From an uncultured Tateyamaria sp. (GTDB lineage Bacteria > Pseudomonadota > Alphaproteobacteria > Rhodobacterales > Rhodobacteraceae): a stretch of 35,079 nucleotides of DNA. How positions within the stretch are numbered: the stretch's first letter is position 1; every line of letters starts with the position of its first letter. Shown here piece by piece: positions 1-8,599 of the stretch. The stretch is taken from NCBI GenBank assembly GCA_905480645.1, contig CAJQRC010000054.1:1-35079 (forward strand), given 5' to 3'. A program made the position numbers and the translations under genes. A model generated the notes under the pieces. That model had not been told where the DNA came from. It did not search any database and saw only the letters and a program-made list of their open reading frames with translations.

Positions 1-82
1 AAATGATAACTTGTAGGCCAAACTATAATTTTTGTTTTTGGTAGCCTTTGGATAATTTAATTTTCTCTTTACGGTCTTGTTG

Positions 83-104
83 CAAGGTACGGGACCTTGT
101 TTTT
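83..104 (+). terminator. Rho-independent terminator-like hairpin upstream of ribE
   Basis: CAAGGT (83-88) pairs perfectly with ACCTTG (94-99) around a 5-nt loop, and five T residues (100-104) follow at once. This is the classic intrinsic terminator layout. It lies 48 nt before the ribE start, so it either ends transcription of an unseen upstream gene or acts as an attenuator in the ribE leader. A TATAAT box at 24-29 would place it inside a leader, but no good -35 partner is visible. No FMN-riboswitch core is recognisable around it. Confidence 0.55.
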
Positions 105-152
105 AGGCATTAGCTTCGTTACCTCAACAGTAAAATAAATGAGGATAAAGCC

Positions 153-740
153 ATGTTCACAGGCATTATTACAGATATTGGTTTAATAGATGACTTGACC
201 CAAGAGGGTGATCTTCGTGCTCGTATTAAAACGAGTTATGAGACAACTGAAATTGATATGGGTGCGTCAATTGCTTCTGATGGAGTATGTTTAACAGTCA
301 TTGCTATTGGTCCTGACTGGTATGACGTTCAGATTAGCGCAGAAACAGTTTCTAAAACTAATATTTCAGGATGGTCCATAAGTAAAAAAGTGAACCTTGA
401 AAGGGCATTGCGCGTTGGTGACGAGTTGGGTGGCCATATTGTATCGGGCCACGTGGATGGTGTTGCTGAGGTGGTCTCTGTGGTGGATGAGGGTGATAGC
501 ACACGAGTTCAATTGCGCGCGCCAGAAGAGCTTGCTCGATTTATTGCGTCTAAAGGATCGGTAGCTTTAAATGGAACATCATTGACAGTAAACGAGGTGT
601 CGGGTGCAATTTTTGGCGTCAATTTTATTCCACATACCAAAGAATTCACTACATGGGGCGAGGTCGCTATAGGCGATGCTGTAAACTTGGAAATTGATAC
701 ATTGGCACGCTATGTCGCGCGCTTGGCAGAGGTGGATTGA
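153..740 (+). CDS. ribE: Riboflavin synthase, alpha chain
   Basis: This enzyme dismutates two molecules of 6,7-dimethyl-8-ribityllumazine to riboflavin and a pyrimidinedione, the last step of riboflavin synthesis in the cytoplasm. The 195-residue product has the usual length and two lumazine-binding barrels. It begins MFTGIITDIG, carries GVCLTV near residues 44-49, GGHIVSGHVDG near 93-103, and the matching GTSLTVNEV in the second barrel. The ATG has a purine-rich AGGA about 7 nt upstream. It is followed by ribBX, ribH and nusB, the standard alphaproteobacterial order, after a 214-nt gap. In some genomes the same gene is called ribC. Confidence 0.95.
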   Translation: MFTGIITDIGLIDDLTQEGDLRARIKTSYETTEIDMGASIASDGVCLTVIAIGPDWYDVQISAETVSKTNISGWSISKKVNLERALRVGDELGGHIVSGHVDGVAEVVSVVDEGDSTRVQLRAPEELARFIASKGSVALNGTSLTVNEVSGAIFGVNFIPHTKEFTTWGEVAIGDAVNLEIDTLARYVARLAEVD

Positions 741-954
741 ACCTAAGTAGTAATTAATGCATAAATAATTTATCAAGTTAGATAATGAACCTCATCTGGC
801 CAACTTGAATTTTATTTTAAATTTCATTTGTATATAATTTAAGTTCTTGGTGTTAAATTTTAACAATTGTATGTTATTGTGCTTGAGCCTGGCGTGTCTC
901 TGGTATTGAGAGTTTGCATCCTTTATGTCGCAAGAAATGTTTTAAGGTGCCGTT

Positions 955-2076
955 ATGAGCTTTGAGAATTCAAGACCGGTTGAGAATAATTTGGTAAATG
1001 CCATTTCTCCTATTGAAGAGATTATTGAGGATGCCCGTATTGGCAAGATGTTCATTCTGGTAGACCATGAAGATCGCGAAAATGAAGGTGATCTTTTTAT
1101 TCCTGCCAATTTTGCCACGCCAGAGGCTGTGAACTTTATGGCCACGTATGGACGCGGATTGATTTGCCTTACGCTACCTGCTGATCGTGTGGAAAGCCTT
1201 GGATTAACAATGATGGCAACGCATAATTCTTCGCGACATGAAACTGCTTTTACAGTTTCGATAGAAGCTCGCGATGGAGTTTCAACTGGTATTTCTGCTG
1301 CTGATCGAGCGCTTACAATAGCCACGGCAATTAACCCACAAGCAAAAAGTGCAGACATAGCGACGCCAGGCCATGTTTTTCCATTGCGGGCCCGTAAGGG
1401 TGGAGTGCTTGTTCGTGCCGGACACACTGAGGCTGGTTGTGACGTGGCTAGGTTGGCAGGACATTATCCATCAAGCATGATTTGTGAAATCATGAAAGAA
1501 GATGGTGAAATGGCTCGACTGCCGGATCTTGTTAAATACGCAAAAATGCATGGTCTGAAAATAGGGACTATTTCAGACCTGATTTCCTATCGACGTCGTT
1601 ATGACAATCTTGTGGTTGAAACCATTGCACGTACTGTAAACTCACAGCATGGCGGCGCATGGCATATGCGTATTTTTACAGATCAGACACATGGAATTGA
1701 ACATGTAACTTTGTCGAAGGGTGATTTGTCTTCAGATGCGCCTGTGTTGGTAAGGGCGCATGCTTTAACAGAAGTGACTGATATTTTAGGTTTAAGCGAT
1801 AAGCCGGTTGGGGAACTGCCTCGCGCGATGAATATTATTGCTGAGGAAGGGCGTGGCGTCGTCTGCCTTTTTCGTGAACCGCGTAGTGCTTTATTTGCAG
1901 ATGAAGAGGATGGACCTAGAATTGTCAAAAACACTGGTCTTGGGGCACAGATGCTTTCGAATTTGGGGCTTAGCCGTTTGATACTGCTTACGGATAGTGC
2001 TGATACAACCTATATGGGGCTTGATGCTTATGGCTTGGAAATTGTAGGGACCAGACCGATTCTGGGAGGTGGCTGA
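955..2076 (+). CDS. ribBX: 3,4-dihydroxy-2-butanone-4-phosphate synthase with degenerate GTP cyclohydrolase II domain (RibBX type)
   Basis: The N-terminal half (about residues 1-212) is a complete DHBP synthase, which converts ribulose 5-phosphate to the four-carbon precursor of the lumazine ring. It shows the acidic loop DRENEGD at 40-46, HTEAG at 157-161 and CEIM with its catalytic Glu at 177-180. The C-terminal half aligns with GTP cyclohydrolase II but lacks the zinc-binding cysteines. The usual RVHSECLTGD...CDCG segment reads VRAHALTEVTDILGL here (about 266-280), and EEGRG is all that remains of the later motif. The family is known as RibBX, a RibB protein whose C-terminal domain has lost cyclohydrolase activity, so a separate ribA should exist elsewhere. 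The ATG has AAGG 7 nt upstream. The stop overlaps the ribH start by one base. Confidence 0.9.
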   Translation: MSFENSRPVENNLVNAISPIEEIIEDARIGKMFILVDHEDRENEGDLFIPANFATPEAVNFMATYGRGLICLTLPADRVESLGLTMMATHNSSRHETAFTVSIEARDGVSTGISAADRALTIATAINPQAKSADIATPGHVFPLRARKGGVLVRAGHTEAGCDVARLAGHYPSSMICEIMKEDGEMARLPDLVKYAKMHGLKIGTISDLISYRRRYDNLVVETIARTVNSQHGGAWHMRIFTDQTHGIEHVTLSKGDLSSDAPVLVRAHALTEVTDILGLSDKPVGELPRAMNIIAEEGRGVVCLFREPRSALFADEEDGPRIVKNTGLGAQMLSNLGLSRLILLTDSADTTYMGLDAYGLEIVGTRPILGGG

Positions 2077-2621
2077 TGGCTTCCATTAAGCATCATGTAC
2101 TTGATCGCCCTCACTTTGATATTCCAACGAAACTGCTAATTGTAGTTTCGCCTTACTATAAGGAAGTTGCTGCTGATATGGTCTTAGGCGCGAAGGCTGA
2201 GATTGAAGGTGCAAGTGCTACTTGGGAGCTGATTGAAATTCCTGGTGCTTTGGAAATTCCAACAGCTATTGGCATTTCGGAGCGAATGGCAAACTTTGAT
2301 GGTTATGTTGCCTTAGGCTGCGTAATCCGCGGCGAAACAACGCATTATGACACTGTTTGCAAGGATAGTAGCCGAGCCTTGCAGTTGCTTGGTTTGCAAG
2401 GTTTGTGCATTGGCAATGGTATTTTAACTGTTGAAACAATAGAGCAAGCAGAAGTACGTGCTGACCCCGATAGACAAAATAAAGGTGGAGCCGCCGCCGC
2501 CGCCGCTCTGCATCTCATCGCAATTAGTCGTAAGTGGGGAAATCATGGCAAGGATATTGGCTTTAAAACCACATTGAATGAAAATCAGTTGACCAGTAAA
2601 GCAGGATTTACGACCACATGA
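2076..2621 (+). CDS. ribH: 6,7-dimethyl-8-ribityllumazine synthase
   Basis: Lumazine synthase condenses the RibB product with 5-amino-6-ribitylaminouracil and feeds riboflavin synthase. The catalytic histidine lies in RGETTHYDTVC (H90), preceded by IPGALEIP near 55-62 and the substrate loop VSPYY near 24-28. At 181 residues it is longer than the usual 150-160 because of a C-terminal tail. The segment normally reading NKGxEAAxAAL is NKGGAAAAAAL, encoded partly by a short GCC run at 2490-2506. The start overlaps the ribBX stop (TGATG) and the stop overlaps the nusB start (ATGA), so the three genes are probably translationally coupled. Confidence 0.95.
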   Translation: MASIKHHVLDRPHFDIPTKLLIVVSPYYKEVAADMVLGAKAEIEGASATWELIEIPGALEIPTAIGISERMANFDGYVALGCVIRGETTHYDTVCKDSSRALQLLGLQGLCIGNGILTVETIEQAEVRADPDRQNKGGAAAAAALHLIAISRKWGNHGKDIGFKTTLNENQLTSKAGFTTT

Positions 2622-3094
2622 CCGTTTCTGGAAACCAAAAGCGCAAAATGCGGTCAGCGGCACGGCTTTATGCTGTACAGGCACTTTTCCAGATGGAGCA
2701 GTCTGCGCAGACGGTTGACCAAGTTAAAGTTGAATTCATGGATCATCGATTCGGTGCGATCTACGAAGGAAATGAGATGGCCGAAGGAGATCCAAGCCAC
2801 TTTGCCTGTGTAATGGACGTCGCAGTAAATTATCAGGCACAAATTGACCAGATGACAGATCGTGCTTTGGTGGCAAAGTGGCCGATTGCGCGTATTGATC
2901 CAACCTTGCGCGCGGTATTCCGCGCGGCGGGTGCCGAGTTTTGGGATAACGGCACACCACCAAAGGTTGTAATCAATGAATATGTGGAAGTTGTACGTGC
3001 ATTTTTTCCAGATGGGAAAGAGACAAAATTTGTAAACGCTGTACTTGATCACATGGCGCGAGAAGCGCGGCCCGATGCTTTCAGCGCCTCTTGA
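2618..3094 (+). CDS. nusB: Transcription antitermination factor NusB
   Basis: NusB binds boxA RNA with S10/NusE and supports antitermination of rRNA operons. The 158-residue, largely helical protein opens with a basic segment followed by ARLYAVQALFQME, the typical NusB start. Its C-terminal half carries ARIDPTLRAVFRAAGAE and VVINEYVEVVRAFFPDGK with FVNAVLD, the conserved core. It overlaps ribH by 4 nt (ATGA). Linkage to ribH is widespread in proteobacteria. Confidence 0.93.
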   Translation: MTVSGNQKRKMRSAARLYAVQALFQMEQSAQTVDQVKVEFMDHRFGAIYEGNEMAEGDPSHFACVMDVAVNYQAQIDQMTDRALVAKWPIARIDPTLRAVFRAAGAEFWDNGTPPKVVINEYVEVVRAFFPDGKETKFVNAVLDHMAREARPDAFSAS

Positions 3095-3159
3095 TCTTCA
3101 AACAGGATTTTTAAGATAGTTAAATAATTTTGAATTTGTAACTTTGACAAAATTCAGGT

Positions 3160-3179
3160 TGATAACGGATCCGTTGTCA
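3160..3179. promoter_or_regulatory. Operator-like 20-bp palindrome upstream of the quinone oxidoreductase
   Basis: TGATAACGGA/TCCGTTGTCA is a dyad with only one mismatched pair. The central 12 bp, AACGGATCCGTT, are a perfect palindrome. There is no loop, so it fits a dimeric regulator site better than an RNA hairpin. It lies 11 bp after a consensus TTGACA (3144-3149), where a bound repressor would cover the -10 region, although I see no good -10 box. The next gene starts 166 bp downstream. The regulator family cannot be named from the sequence. Confidence 0.4.
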
Positions 3180-3274
3180 TGGACGTAAGTGCGCGGTTTT
3201 GTGTAATTTAACATGAAATTCAGGTCGCTTGTATGTTGAGATAGTGGATTTGAGATCACTTATTGTTTTGAGAT

Positions 3275-3298
3275 GAGGATATTGGTTCCTCGATTTTT
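3275..3298 (+). terminator. Weak hairpin plus T-run in the qor-like gene leader
   Basis: GAGGA (3275-3279) pairs with TCCTC (3287-3291) across a 7-nt loop and is followed by GA and a run of T residues. The stem is only 5 bp. It could terminate leftover transcription from the rib-nusB operon or act within the leader of the next gene, but it may be chance. Confidence 0.25.
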
Positions 3299-3345
3299 TC
3301 TGCACACTGAGATATCTTAAACATTAAAGAAATGGAGAAAGATCA

Positions 3346-4311
3346 ATGCGTGCAATGCAAATCACAGAGTTAGGCAAACCTTTAGAGATGCGTAATGTTG
3401 TGATGCCTAAACCCTCTGGGGATGAGGTCCTAGTACGGACGCAGACTTGTGGGTTGAACTTTGGCGATCTGCTGGTTGTAAAAGGGACTTATCAAGAAAA
3501 ACCCACACTGCCAGCCACGATTGGAATGGAACTGTGTGGTGTGATAGAAGACGTTGGACCAAATGTAAAAGGACTTTCGGTTGGACAAAGAGTGGCTGCA
3601 TATAGTGGTTTTGGAGGATTGGCCGAATATGTAACTTTGCCCACTAAAATTTGTGTACCCATCCCAGATTTGATGACTTCGGTGGATGCGGCGGCATTTT
3701 TGGTTGCTTATGGTACCAGTCATGTGGGGTTGGATTATAAAGCAAATTTAAAGCGAGGCGAGCGACTATTGGTTTTAGGCGCATCTGGAGGTGTTGGATT
3801 GACCGCAGTGGAGCTTGGAAAGTTGATGGGCGCCGAGGTCATTGCATGTGCACGGGGCGCAGATAAGTTAGCGGTCGCTAAGGCTGTAGGAGCAGATCAT
3901 TTATTAGATACCGAACATGTTGATTTGCGATCAGCTGTAAAAGCTCTTGGTGGTGCAGATGTAGTATATGATCCAGTTGGTGGTGATTTGTTCAATGCGG
4001 CCCTGCGGGGTTGTAACCCGGAAGCACGTTTGCTTCCACTTGGATTTGCCAGTGGAGCCGTACCACAGATTCCAGCAAATATTTTGTTAGTTAAAAATCT
4101 TACGGTACTGGGATTTTACTGGGGAGGTTATATGCGTGTAAACCCCAAGGTTTTAACTGATAGTTTTGCAGTACTTTTCGAATGGTATATTCAGGGGAAA
4201 CTGAAACCTCATGTCAGCCATTTACTGCCTTTTGAGCAAGCAAATGAAGGGTTGGAATTACTGCGGAGCCGTAAAGCTACTGGCAAGGTTGTCATCCAGA
4301 TCCAAAGCTGA
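3346..4311 (+). CDS. Zinc-free quinone oxidoreductase (MDR superfamily, NADPH:quinone reductase-like)
   Basis: This is a 321-residue medium-chain dehydrogenase/reductase of the quinone-oxidoreductase branch, expected to reduce quinones or activated alkenes with NAD(P)H in the cytoplasm. The GroES-like domain contains CGLNFGDLLVVKG (about 35-47) where zinc MDRs carry ligands, and no structural-zinc cysteine cluster is present. The Rossmann fold shows GASGGVG at 145-151. The ATG at 3346 has GGAGA 7 nt upstream. A 251-nt gap with a palindromic operator candidate separates it from nusB, so it probably has its own regulated promoter. Substrate and physiological role cannot be read from the sequence. 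Confidence 0.85.
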   Translation: MRAMQITELGKPLEMRNVVMPKPSGDEVLVRTQTCGLNFGDLLVVKGTYQEKPTLPATIGMELCGVIEDVGPNVKGLSVGQRVAAYSGFGGLAEYVTLPTKICVPIPDLMTSVDAAAFLVAYGTSHVGLDYKANLKRGERLLVLGASGGVGLTAVELGKLMGAEVIACARGADKLAVAKAVGADHLLDTEHVDLRSAVKALGGADVVYDPVGGDLFNAALRGCNPEARLLPLGFASGAVPQIPANILLVKNLTVLGFYWGGYMRVNPKVLTDSFAVLFEWYIQGKLKPHVSHLLPFEQANEGLELLRSRKATGKVVIQIQS

Positions 4312-4332
4312 ATATTTTTTGTGGAAAATATT
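4311..4332. terminator. AT-rich inverted repeat between convergent genes
   Basis: AATATTTT (4311-4318) pairs perfectly with AAAATATT (4325-4332) around a 6-nt loop. It begins on the last base of the oxidoreductase stop codon and lies 15 nt from the stop of the opposing transporter gene. The symmetric A and T tracts allow termination on both strands, but the all-AT stem is weak. Confidence 0.4.
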
Positions 4333-4346
4333 TAACCTCAATTGCA

Positions 4347-5321
4347 TTAATGCCGTGATTTAATAAAGCCCAGCGCAACAAAACGCGCTTTTTTACGCTC
4401 TCTAACAAAAACAAATAGCCCAGCCCCAAGGATAAGTGAGATTCCAATCCAGATTTCAAGAACTGGGAAATCTCCAAACATAAGAAAGCCCCAGATTACG
4501 GCAAGTGGTAATCCAACGTATTCAAATGGTGCGACCGTTGCTGCGTCTGCCAGCCGGTAAGCCTGGCTTAAGCAATACCCTACGATTGCAGAGTTTAAAC
4601 CTAACCCTGCAAAAATCCAGATATCATTATCTGTGGGCCAAACCCACGCTCTCAATAAAAAGATAGCTGAATCATTTGTTAGGCTTTCGGTAAATCTGCC
4701 GTCACCCGCCACCAGATAGAAAAGGATAGAAACAACGATAAATGTTGCTTGAATGTAAACTGCCATAGCGCTGGCTTTGCTGTCTACTCCAAGCTTGCGT
4801 GTCAGTAATTGGTTCATGGCGTACGTTAGCGCTGCGAGAACAGGTAAAAGCAAGATAATTCGGCTTACCTCCAAATTACTTGCCCATGGTCGTTGCATGA
4901 TGAGAACGCCCACAAAACCGACAACAACAGCACCCAACCGCATCAGTCCTACTTTTTCGCCAAGAACTGGTATCGATAATATTGTTATGAATAATGGGGC
5001 GGCGAAAAACAAAGCTGTTGCATCCGCCAATGGTAACACAGCAAGTGCTAGAAAAAATGTCATATTTGCTATAACAATTAGTATGCCTCGCATAGTGTGC
5101 AACCAGGGACGACTGGTACGCAAAATGCTCCATCCACCTTCAAGCTGAACTATAATTAAAGTTAGAAAAAGACCGATAACTGACCGTACAAATACAATTT
5201 GGTATAATGGATAACCGTCGGATAGTTGCTTAATCATCAAGTCGTTTATGGAAAGACAAAATACTCCAATCAATATAAATAGGATTCCAAGACTTGGAAT
5301 ATTTTGACGGTTATTAGACAT
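4347..5321 (-). CDS. DMT-superfamily (EamA) transporter
   Basis: This is a 324-residue inner-membrane protein with about ten hydrophobic segments arranged as two EamA repeats, typical of drug/metabolite exporters. The first repeat starts with LGILFILIGVFCLSINDLMIK. It has the family features FFAAPLFITILSIPVLGEKVGLMRLG near the end of repeat 1 and PFEYVGLPLAVIWGFLMFGD in repeat 2. An ATG at 5321 is preferred to a TTG two codons upstream (5327), but neither has a clear Shine-Dalgarno. It is divergent from the coxG-like gene across about 100 nt and convergent with the oxidoreductase. Substrate unknown. Confidence 0.85.
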   Translation of the reverse strand: MSNNRQNIPSLGILFILIGVFCLSINDLMIKQLSDGYPLYQIVFVRSVIGLFLTLIIVQLEGGWSILRTSRPWLHTMRGILIVIANMTFFLALAVLPLADATALFFAAPLFITILSIPVLGEKVGLMRLGAVVVGFVGVLIMQRPWASNLEVSRIILLLPVLAALTYAMNQLLTRKLGVDSKASAMAVYIQATFIVVSILFYLVAGDGRFTESLTNDSAIFLLRAWVWPTDNDIWIFAGLGLNSAIVGYCLSQAYRLADAATVAPFEYVGLPLAVIWGFLMFGDFPVLEIWIGISLILGAGLFVFVRERKKARFVALGFIKSRH

Positions 5322-5424
5322 TATCAAGCACTATCATGGTCTGTGTAACTGTCACGTATAATCTTAAGTGGTTTATGGTTTTATCCTGCGTTAGTACGGA
5401 TGAAGTCACTATGGGAGTTCCAAT

Positions 5425-5946
5425 ATGAAAATGTCTGATACCCGCCAAATTGCAGCCACGCCATCGCAAGTATATGCGGCATTACTAAATCCTGAAGTTC
5501 TGAAGGCCTGCGTGCCAGGTGCAACAGAGGTCACTGGTGATCCAAAAAACGGGTTTGAAGCTACAGTTGTGCAAAAAGTTGGTCCTGTTAAAGCTACATT
5601 TAAAGGTCAGGTCACCCTATCTGAAATGATGGAAAATGAATGCCTTACAATAAGTGGTGAAGGTAAAGGCGGAGCTGCAGGTTTTGCGAAAGGCGGCGCA
5701 GTGGTTAAAATGTCTGTTTCCAATGAGGGTGGTACAACTTTGAGCTATGATGTAGAGGCAAAAGTGGGTGGAAAAATAGCGCAACTAGGTAGCCGTATTA
5801 TTGATGGTTTTTCCAAGCGGATGGCTGATCAATTCTTTTCTAACTTGAAAGAGACATTGGAAAGTCCACCTGAAGTAGCATCAGAGGGGGTAATGGATAA
5901 ATTCGCTAAAAAGAGTTGGCTCGGTCGTTTGACTGGTAAAGGGTGA
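5425..5946 (+). CDS. CoxG-like SRPBCC protein (carbon monoxide dehydrogenase subunit G family)
   Basis: This 173-residue protein matches the CoxG family (COG3427 type), a START/SRPBCC fold linked to aerobic CO dehydrogenase maturation or membrane recruitment, although many members are unlinked to cox genes. Typical features are the opening DTRQIAATPSQVYAALLNPE, LKACVPGA, a glycine-rich GEGKGGAAGFAKGGA strand, and a helical end with FSKRMADQFF followed by a short basic tail. No coxL, coxM or coxS lies in the window. The ATG has GGGAG 7 nt upstream, and a TATAAT at 5357-5362 may be its -10 box. The stop is about 90 nt from the ABC ATPase start. Confidence 0.8.
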   Translation: MKMSDTRQIAATPSQVYAALLNPEVLKACVPGATEVTGDPKNGFEATVVQKVGPVKATFKGQVTLSEMMENECLTISGEGKGGAAGFAKGGAVVKMSVSNEGGTTLSYDVEAKVGGKIAQLGSRIIDGFSKRMADQFFSNLKETLESPPEVASEGVMDKFAKKSWLGRLTGKG

Positions 5947-6032
5947 AGAACGGACTATTCGTTCAAGCGGTTAATACAGTTGGTCTCGCTGTTCAAACAA
6001 TAACAAGAGGGCACAAAAGCGCTGGAGGGCGG

Positions 6033-6971
6033 ATGTCTACTATTTTGAGCATTAAAAATCTGCGCAAACAATATGAAGATGGGTTTGAAGCATTAAAAAC
6101 CATTTCGCTTGATATAAATGAAGGTGAAATTATTGCCCTGCTAGGCCCAAATGGTGCTGGCAAAACGACGCTCATTTCTACTGTCTGCGGGATCACTAAG
6201 CCAACTGCTGGGACTGTGACAGTTGCTGGTTTTGATATTATTAAAGAATATCGTTCTGCTCGAAGCTTGATAGGCCTTGTCCCTCAGGAAATCGCTCTTG
6301 AACCTTTTGGGCGCGTTATAAGCACGGTTCAGTTTTCGCGGGGGTTGTTTGGTAAGTCGCGTAATGATGCTGTTATTGAGGATATACTCAGAAGGCTCTC
6401 TCTTTGGGATAAACGTAACAGCCAAATTCGTGAATTATCGGGTGGTATGAAGCGGCGAGTTTTAATTGCTAAGGCTCTGGCTCACGAACCACGTATTCTA
6501 TTTCTTGATGAACCCACGGCGGGAGTAGATGTTGAGTTGCGCAAAGATATGTGGGCGGTTGTCAGGAAATTGCGTGCGGACGGAGTGACTACAATTTTAA
6601 CGACGCATTATATAGAAGAAGCTGAGGCTATTGCGGATCGTATTGGAATTATTTCTGAAGGAGAAATTTTATTAGTTGAAGAGAAGAACAACCTCATGGC
6701 GCGTATGGGGCAAAAACAACTTGAGGTTCAATTGACAGCACGACTTAGCGACATTCCAATTTCATTAGCCAATTACGAGCTGGGTATTGCTGACGAGGGT
6801 TGGACGCTGATCTATCGCTATGATCTCAAGGCAGATCGTACGGGTATTACGAAACTACTAACAGATGTTTCGGCGGCTGGCTTGCAGTTGCGTGATGTAG
6901 TAACTCGTCAGTCTAGCCTTGAAGATATTTTTGTTTCACTTGTGCGCAAAGACGTGGAGAAAGTGACATGA
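6033..6971 (+). CDS. ABC transporter ATP-binding protein (ABC-2 exporter, YadG-like)
   Basis: This is a 312-residue ATPase energising the adjacent membrane protein. Numbering from ATG 6033, it shows Walker [10 protein letters not shown] (38-46), signature LSGGMKRR (135-142), Walker B ILFLDEP (155-161) and the H-loop histidine (192). A C-terminal extension of about 90 residues resembles DrrA/NatA-type ATPases. A GTG at 5943 would add 30 residues with no family character and overlap the coxG-like stop. ATG 6033 is preferred because it has GGAGG 4 nt upstream and starts just before the ABC fold. It overlaps the permease by 4 nt (ATGA). Likely substrates are lipids, polysaccharides or drugs, but the sequence does not decide. 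Confidence 0.88.
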   Translation: MSTILSIKNLRKQYEDGFEALKTISLDINEGEIIALLGPNGAGKTTLISTVCGITKPTAGTVTVAGFDIIKEYRSARSLIGLVPQEIALEPFGRVISTVQFSRGLFGKSRNDAVIEDILRRLSLWDKRNSQIRELSGGMKRRVLIAKALAHEPRILFLDEPTAGVDVELRKDMWAVVRKLRADGVTTILTTHYIEEAEAIADRIGIISEGEILLVEEKNNLMARMGQKQLEVQLTARLSDIPISLANYELGIADEGWTLIYRYDLKADRTGITKLLTDVSAAGLQLRDVVTRQSSLEDIFVSLVRKDVEKVT

Positions 6972-7729
6972 ATTGGACAGCTATATGGGCGATCTATACT
7001 TTCGAGATGGCCCGTTTTTTTAGAACTATAAAGCAATCGTTAATTTCACCTGTGATTTCCACTTCGTTATATTTTGTTGTGTTTGGAGCTGCAATTGGAA
7101 GTCGAATTGATAAGGTTGAAGGTGTTCAATATGGAGCGTTCATCGTGCCAGGTCTAATTATGCTTGCTGTGATGACCCAGTCCATTTCCAACGCCTCTTA
7201 TGGAATATATTTTCCAAAATTTATAGGTACGATCTACGAAGTATTGTCTGCACCGATTAGTTTTTTGGAGATTGTGATAGGCTACGTAGGAGCTGCCGCG
7301 ACTAAATCGTTATTAATTGGGATTATTATTTTAATAACTTCATTTTTCTTTGTTAAGATTGAGATCGCACATCCTTTTGCGATGGTGGCTTTTTTGGTTT
7401 TAACCTGCATTAGTTTTGCACTTTTGGGTTTTATAATAGGCATTTGGGCCGAAAACTGGGAGCAGTTGCAGCTTGTGCCACTTCTGGTTATTACGCCACT
7501 TATTTTTCTGGGTGGTTCTTTTTACTCTATCTCGATGTTGCCCTCAGTGTGGCAGATAATTTCAATGTTTAATCCAGTATTTTACTTGATTTCAGGGTTT
7601 AGGTGGGCTTTTTTTGGCTTTGCAGATGTTCCGATTGCCATCTCTTTACTTGCCATTGGGACGTTTACTTTATTATGCCTCGCGACTGTGTGGTGGATTT
7701 TCAAATCTGGCTGGCGCATCCGACAATAA
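6968..7729 (+). CDS. ABC-2 type permease (YadH-like)
   Basis: This is a 253-residue inner-membrane protein with about six transmembrane segments and the ABC-2 layout. A hydrophobic segment containing [18 protein letters not shown] is followed by a short exposed stretch, then [20 protein letters not shown] and the late conserved [15 protein letters not shown]. The start codon overlaps the ATPase stop (ATGA), so the two form a half-transporter pair. The similarity is to YadH/NodJ-type permeases. Substrate unknown. Confidence 0.87.
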   Translation: MNWTAIWAIYTFEMARFFRTIKQSLISPVISTSLYFVVFGAAIGSRIDKVEGVQYGAFIVPGLIMLAVMTQSISNASYGIYFPKFIGTIYEVLSAPISFLEIVIGYVGAAATKSLLIGIIILITSFFFVKIEIAHPFAMVAFLVLTCISFALLGFIIGIWAENWEQLQLVPLLVITPLIFLGGSFYSISMLPSVWQIISMFNPVFYLISGFRWAFFGFADVPIAISLLAIGTFTLLCLATVWWIFKSGWRIRQ

Positions 7730-7798
7730 CGCTACGCTTTGTAACTCTTTTGTTTACTGGTCTTGTTTGTCCGGATGCCGCATTCTACATGATGAGAA

Positions 7799-8596
7799 AT
7801 GAAACGTTGGATCCCATTTATAAAATCTGACCCTACTGTTGCTGTTATTCGGCTGCAGGGGGTCATTGCCGGTGGCTCGCGCGGAGTGCTAAACGATCAG
7901 GCTCTCGCGCCAACCATTGAAAAAGCATTTACGCGTGGCAAGCCCGTCGCTGTGGCTCTGGAGATAAATTCGCCTGGCGGGAGCCCTGTGCAGTCCTCTC
8001 TGATTGGATCGCGCATTAGGCACCTTGCAGAAGAAAAAGAAATACCAGTAATTGCTTTTGTCGAAGATGTGGCAGCGTCTGGCGGCTATTGGCTGGCTGC
8101 CGCAGCGGATGAAATCTATGCAGACCCATCCTCTGTAATTGGATCTATTGGTGTAATATCAGCAGGCTTTGGTGCTCACGAGTTGTTAGCACGTCAAGGT
8201 GTGGAACGTCGTGTATATACGGCAGGTAAATCAAAATCTATGTTGGACCCGTTTCGGGCAGAAAATCAGGAAGATGTAGCTCGATTAAAGACGTTATTGG
8301 AAGGCATTCATACTAATTTCATTGATCATGTAAAAACGCGCCGAGTTGGAAAACTAGATGATGACGCGGATTTGTTTAATGGTACGGTCTGGCTGGGGCA
8401 GAAAGCATCTGAGCTTGGTTTAATCGATGGTATAGGACATATTGGAACCAAGTTAAAAGAATTGTACGGTGAAAAGGTACGAGTACGTCGATATGGCGTG
8501 CGCCGTCCCTTGCTTTCGCGATTTGGTGCTCAAGTAATTGATGATGTGATTGGTTCAATTGAAGAGCGGGCAGCATATGCTCAGTTTGGACTTTAA
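7799..8596 (+). CDS. S49 family serine peptidase (SppA/SohB-like)
   Basis: This 265-residue protein is a short SppA-type peptidase, expected to degrade signal peptides or membrane-protein fragments. INSPGG (56-61) precedes the nucleophile loop AASGGYW with Ser94. The general-base lysine is probably K146 in AGKSKSMLDPF, and the 52-residue Ser-Lys spacing equals that of Bacillus SppA. There is no obvious N-terminal membrane anchor (MKRWIPFIKSDP...), so it is the short cytoplasmic or peripheral form. It follows the ABC permease after 69 nt and is 3 nt from the small gene downstream. Confidence 0.88.
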   Translation: MKRWIPFIKSDPTVAVIRLQGVIAGGSRGVLNDQALAPTIEKAFTRGKPVAVALEINSPGGSPVQSSLIGSRIRHLAEEKEIPVIAFVEDVAASGGYWLAAAADEIYADPSSVIGSIGVISAGFGAHELLARQGVERRVYTAGKSKSMLDPFRAENQEDVARLKTLLEGIHTNFIDHVKTRRVGKLDDDADLFNGTVWLGQKASELGLIDGIGHIGTKLKELYGEKVRVRRYGVRRPLLSRFGAQVIDDVIGSIEERAAYAQFGL

Positions 8597-8599
8597 ACA

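Noticed and set aside
741-954. Possible FMN riboswitch between ribE and ribBX
   Set aside because: No RFN core pattern is recognisable. Only an AT-rich imperfect inverted repeat (802-811 with 836-845) and an isolated TATAAT at 833-838 are present.
942-1427. 161-codon open frame antisense to ribBX
   Set aside because: It lies wholly opposite a well-conserved gene, with composition expected of a shadow frame and no family features.
2490-2506. GCC trinucleotide run in ribH as a possible slippage locus
   Set aside because: It is short, in frame, and encodes the alanine stretch normal for that helix. Copy change would not break the gene.
5425-5946. Part of an aerobic CO dehydrogenase operon
   Set aside because: No coxM, coxS, coxL or other cox genes are present nearby. 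CoxG-like proteins often occur alone.
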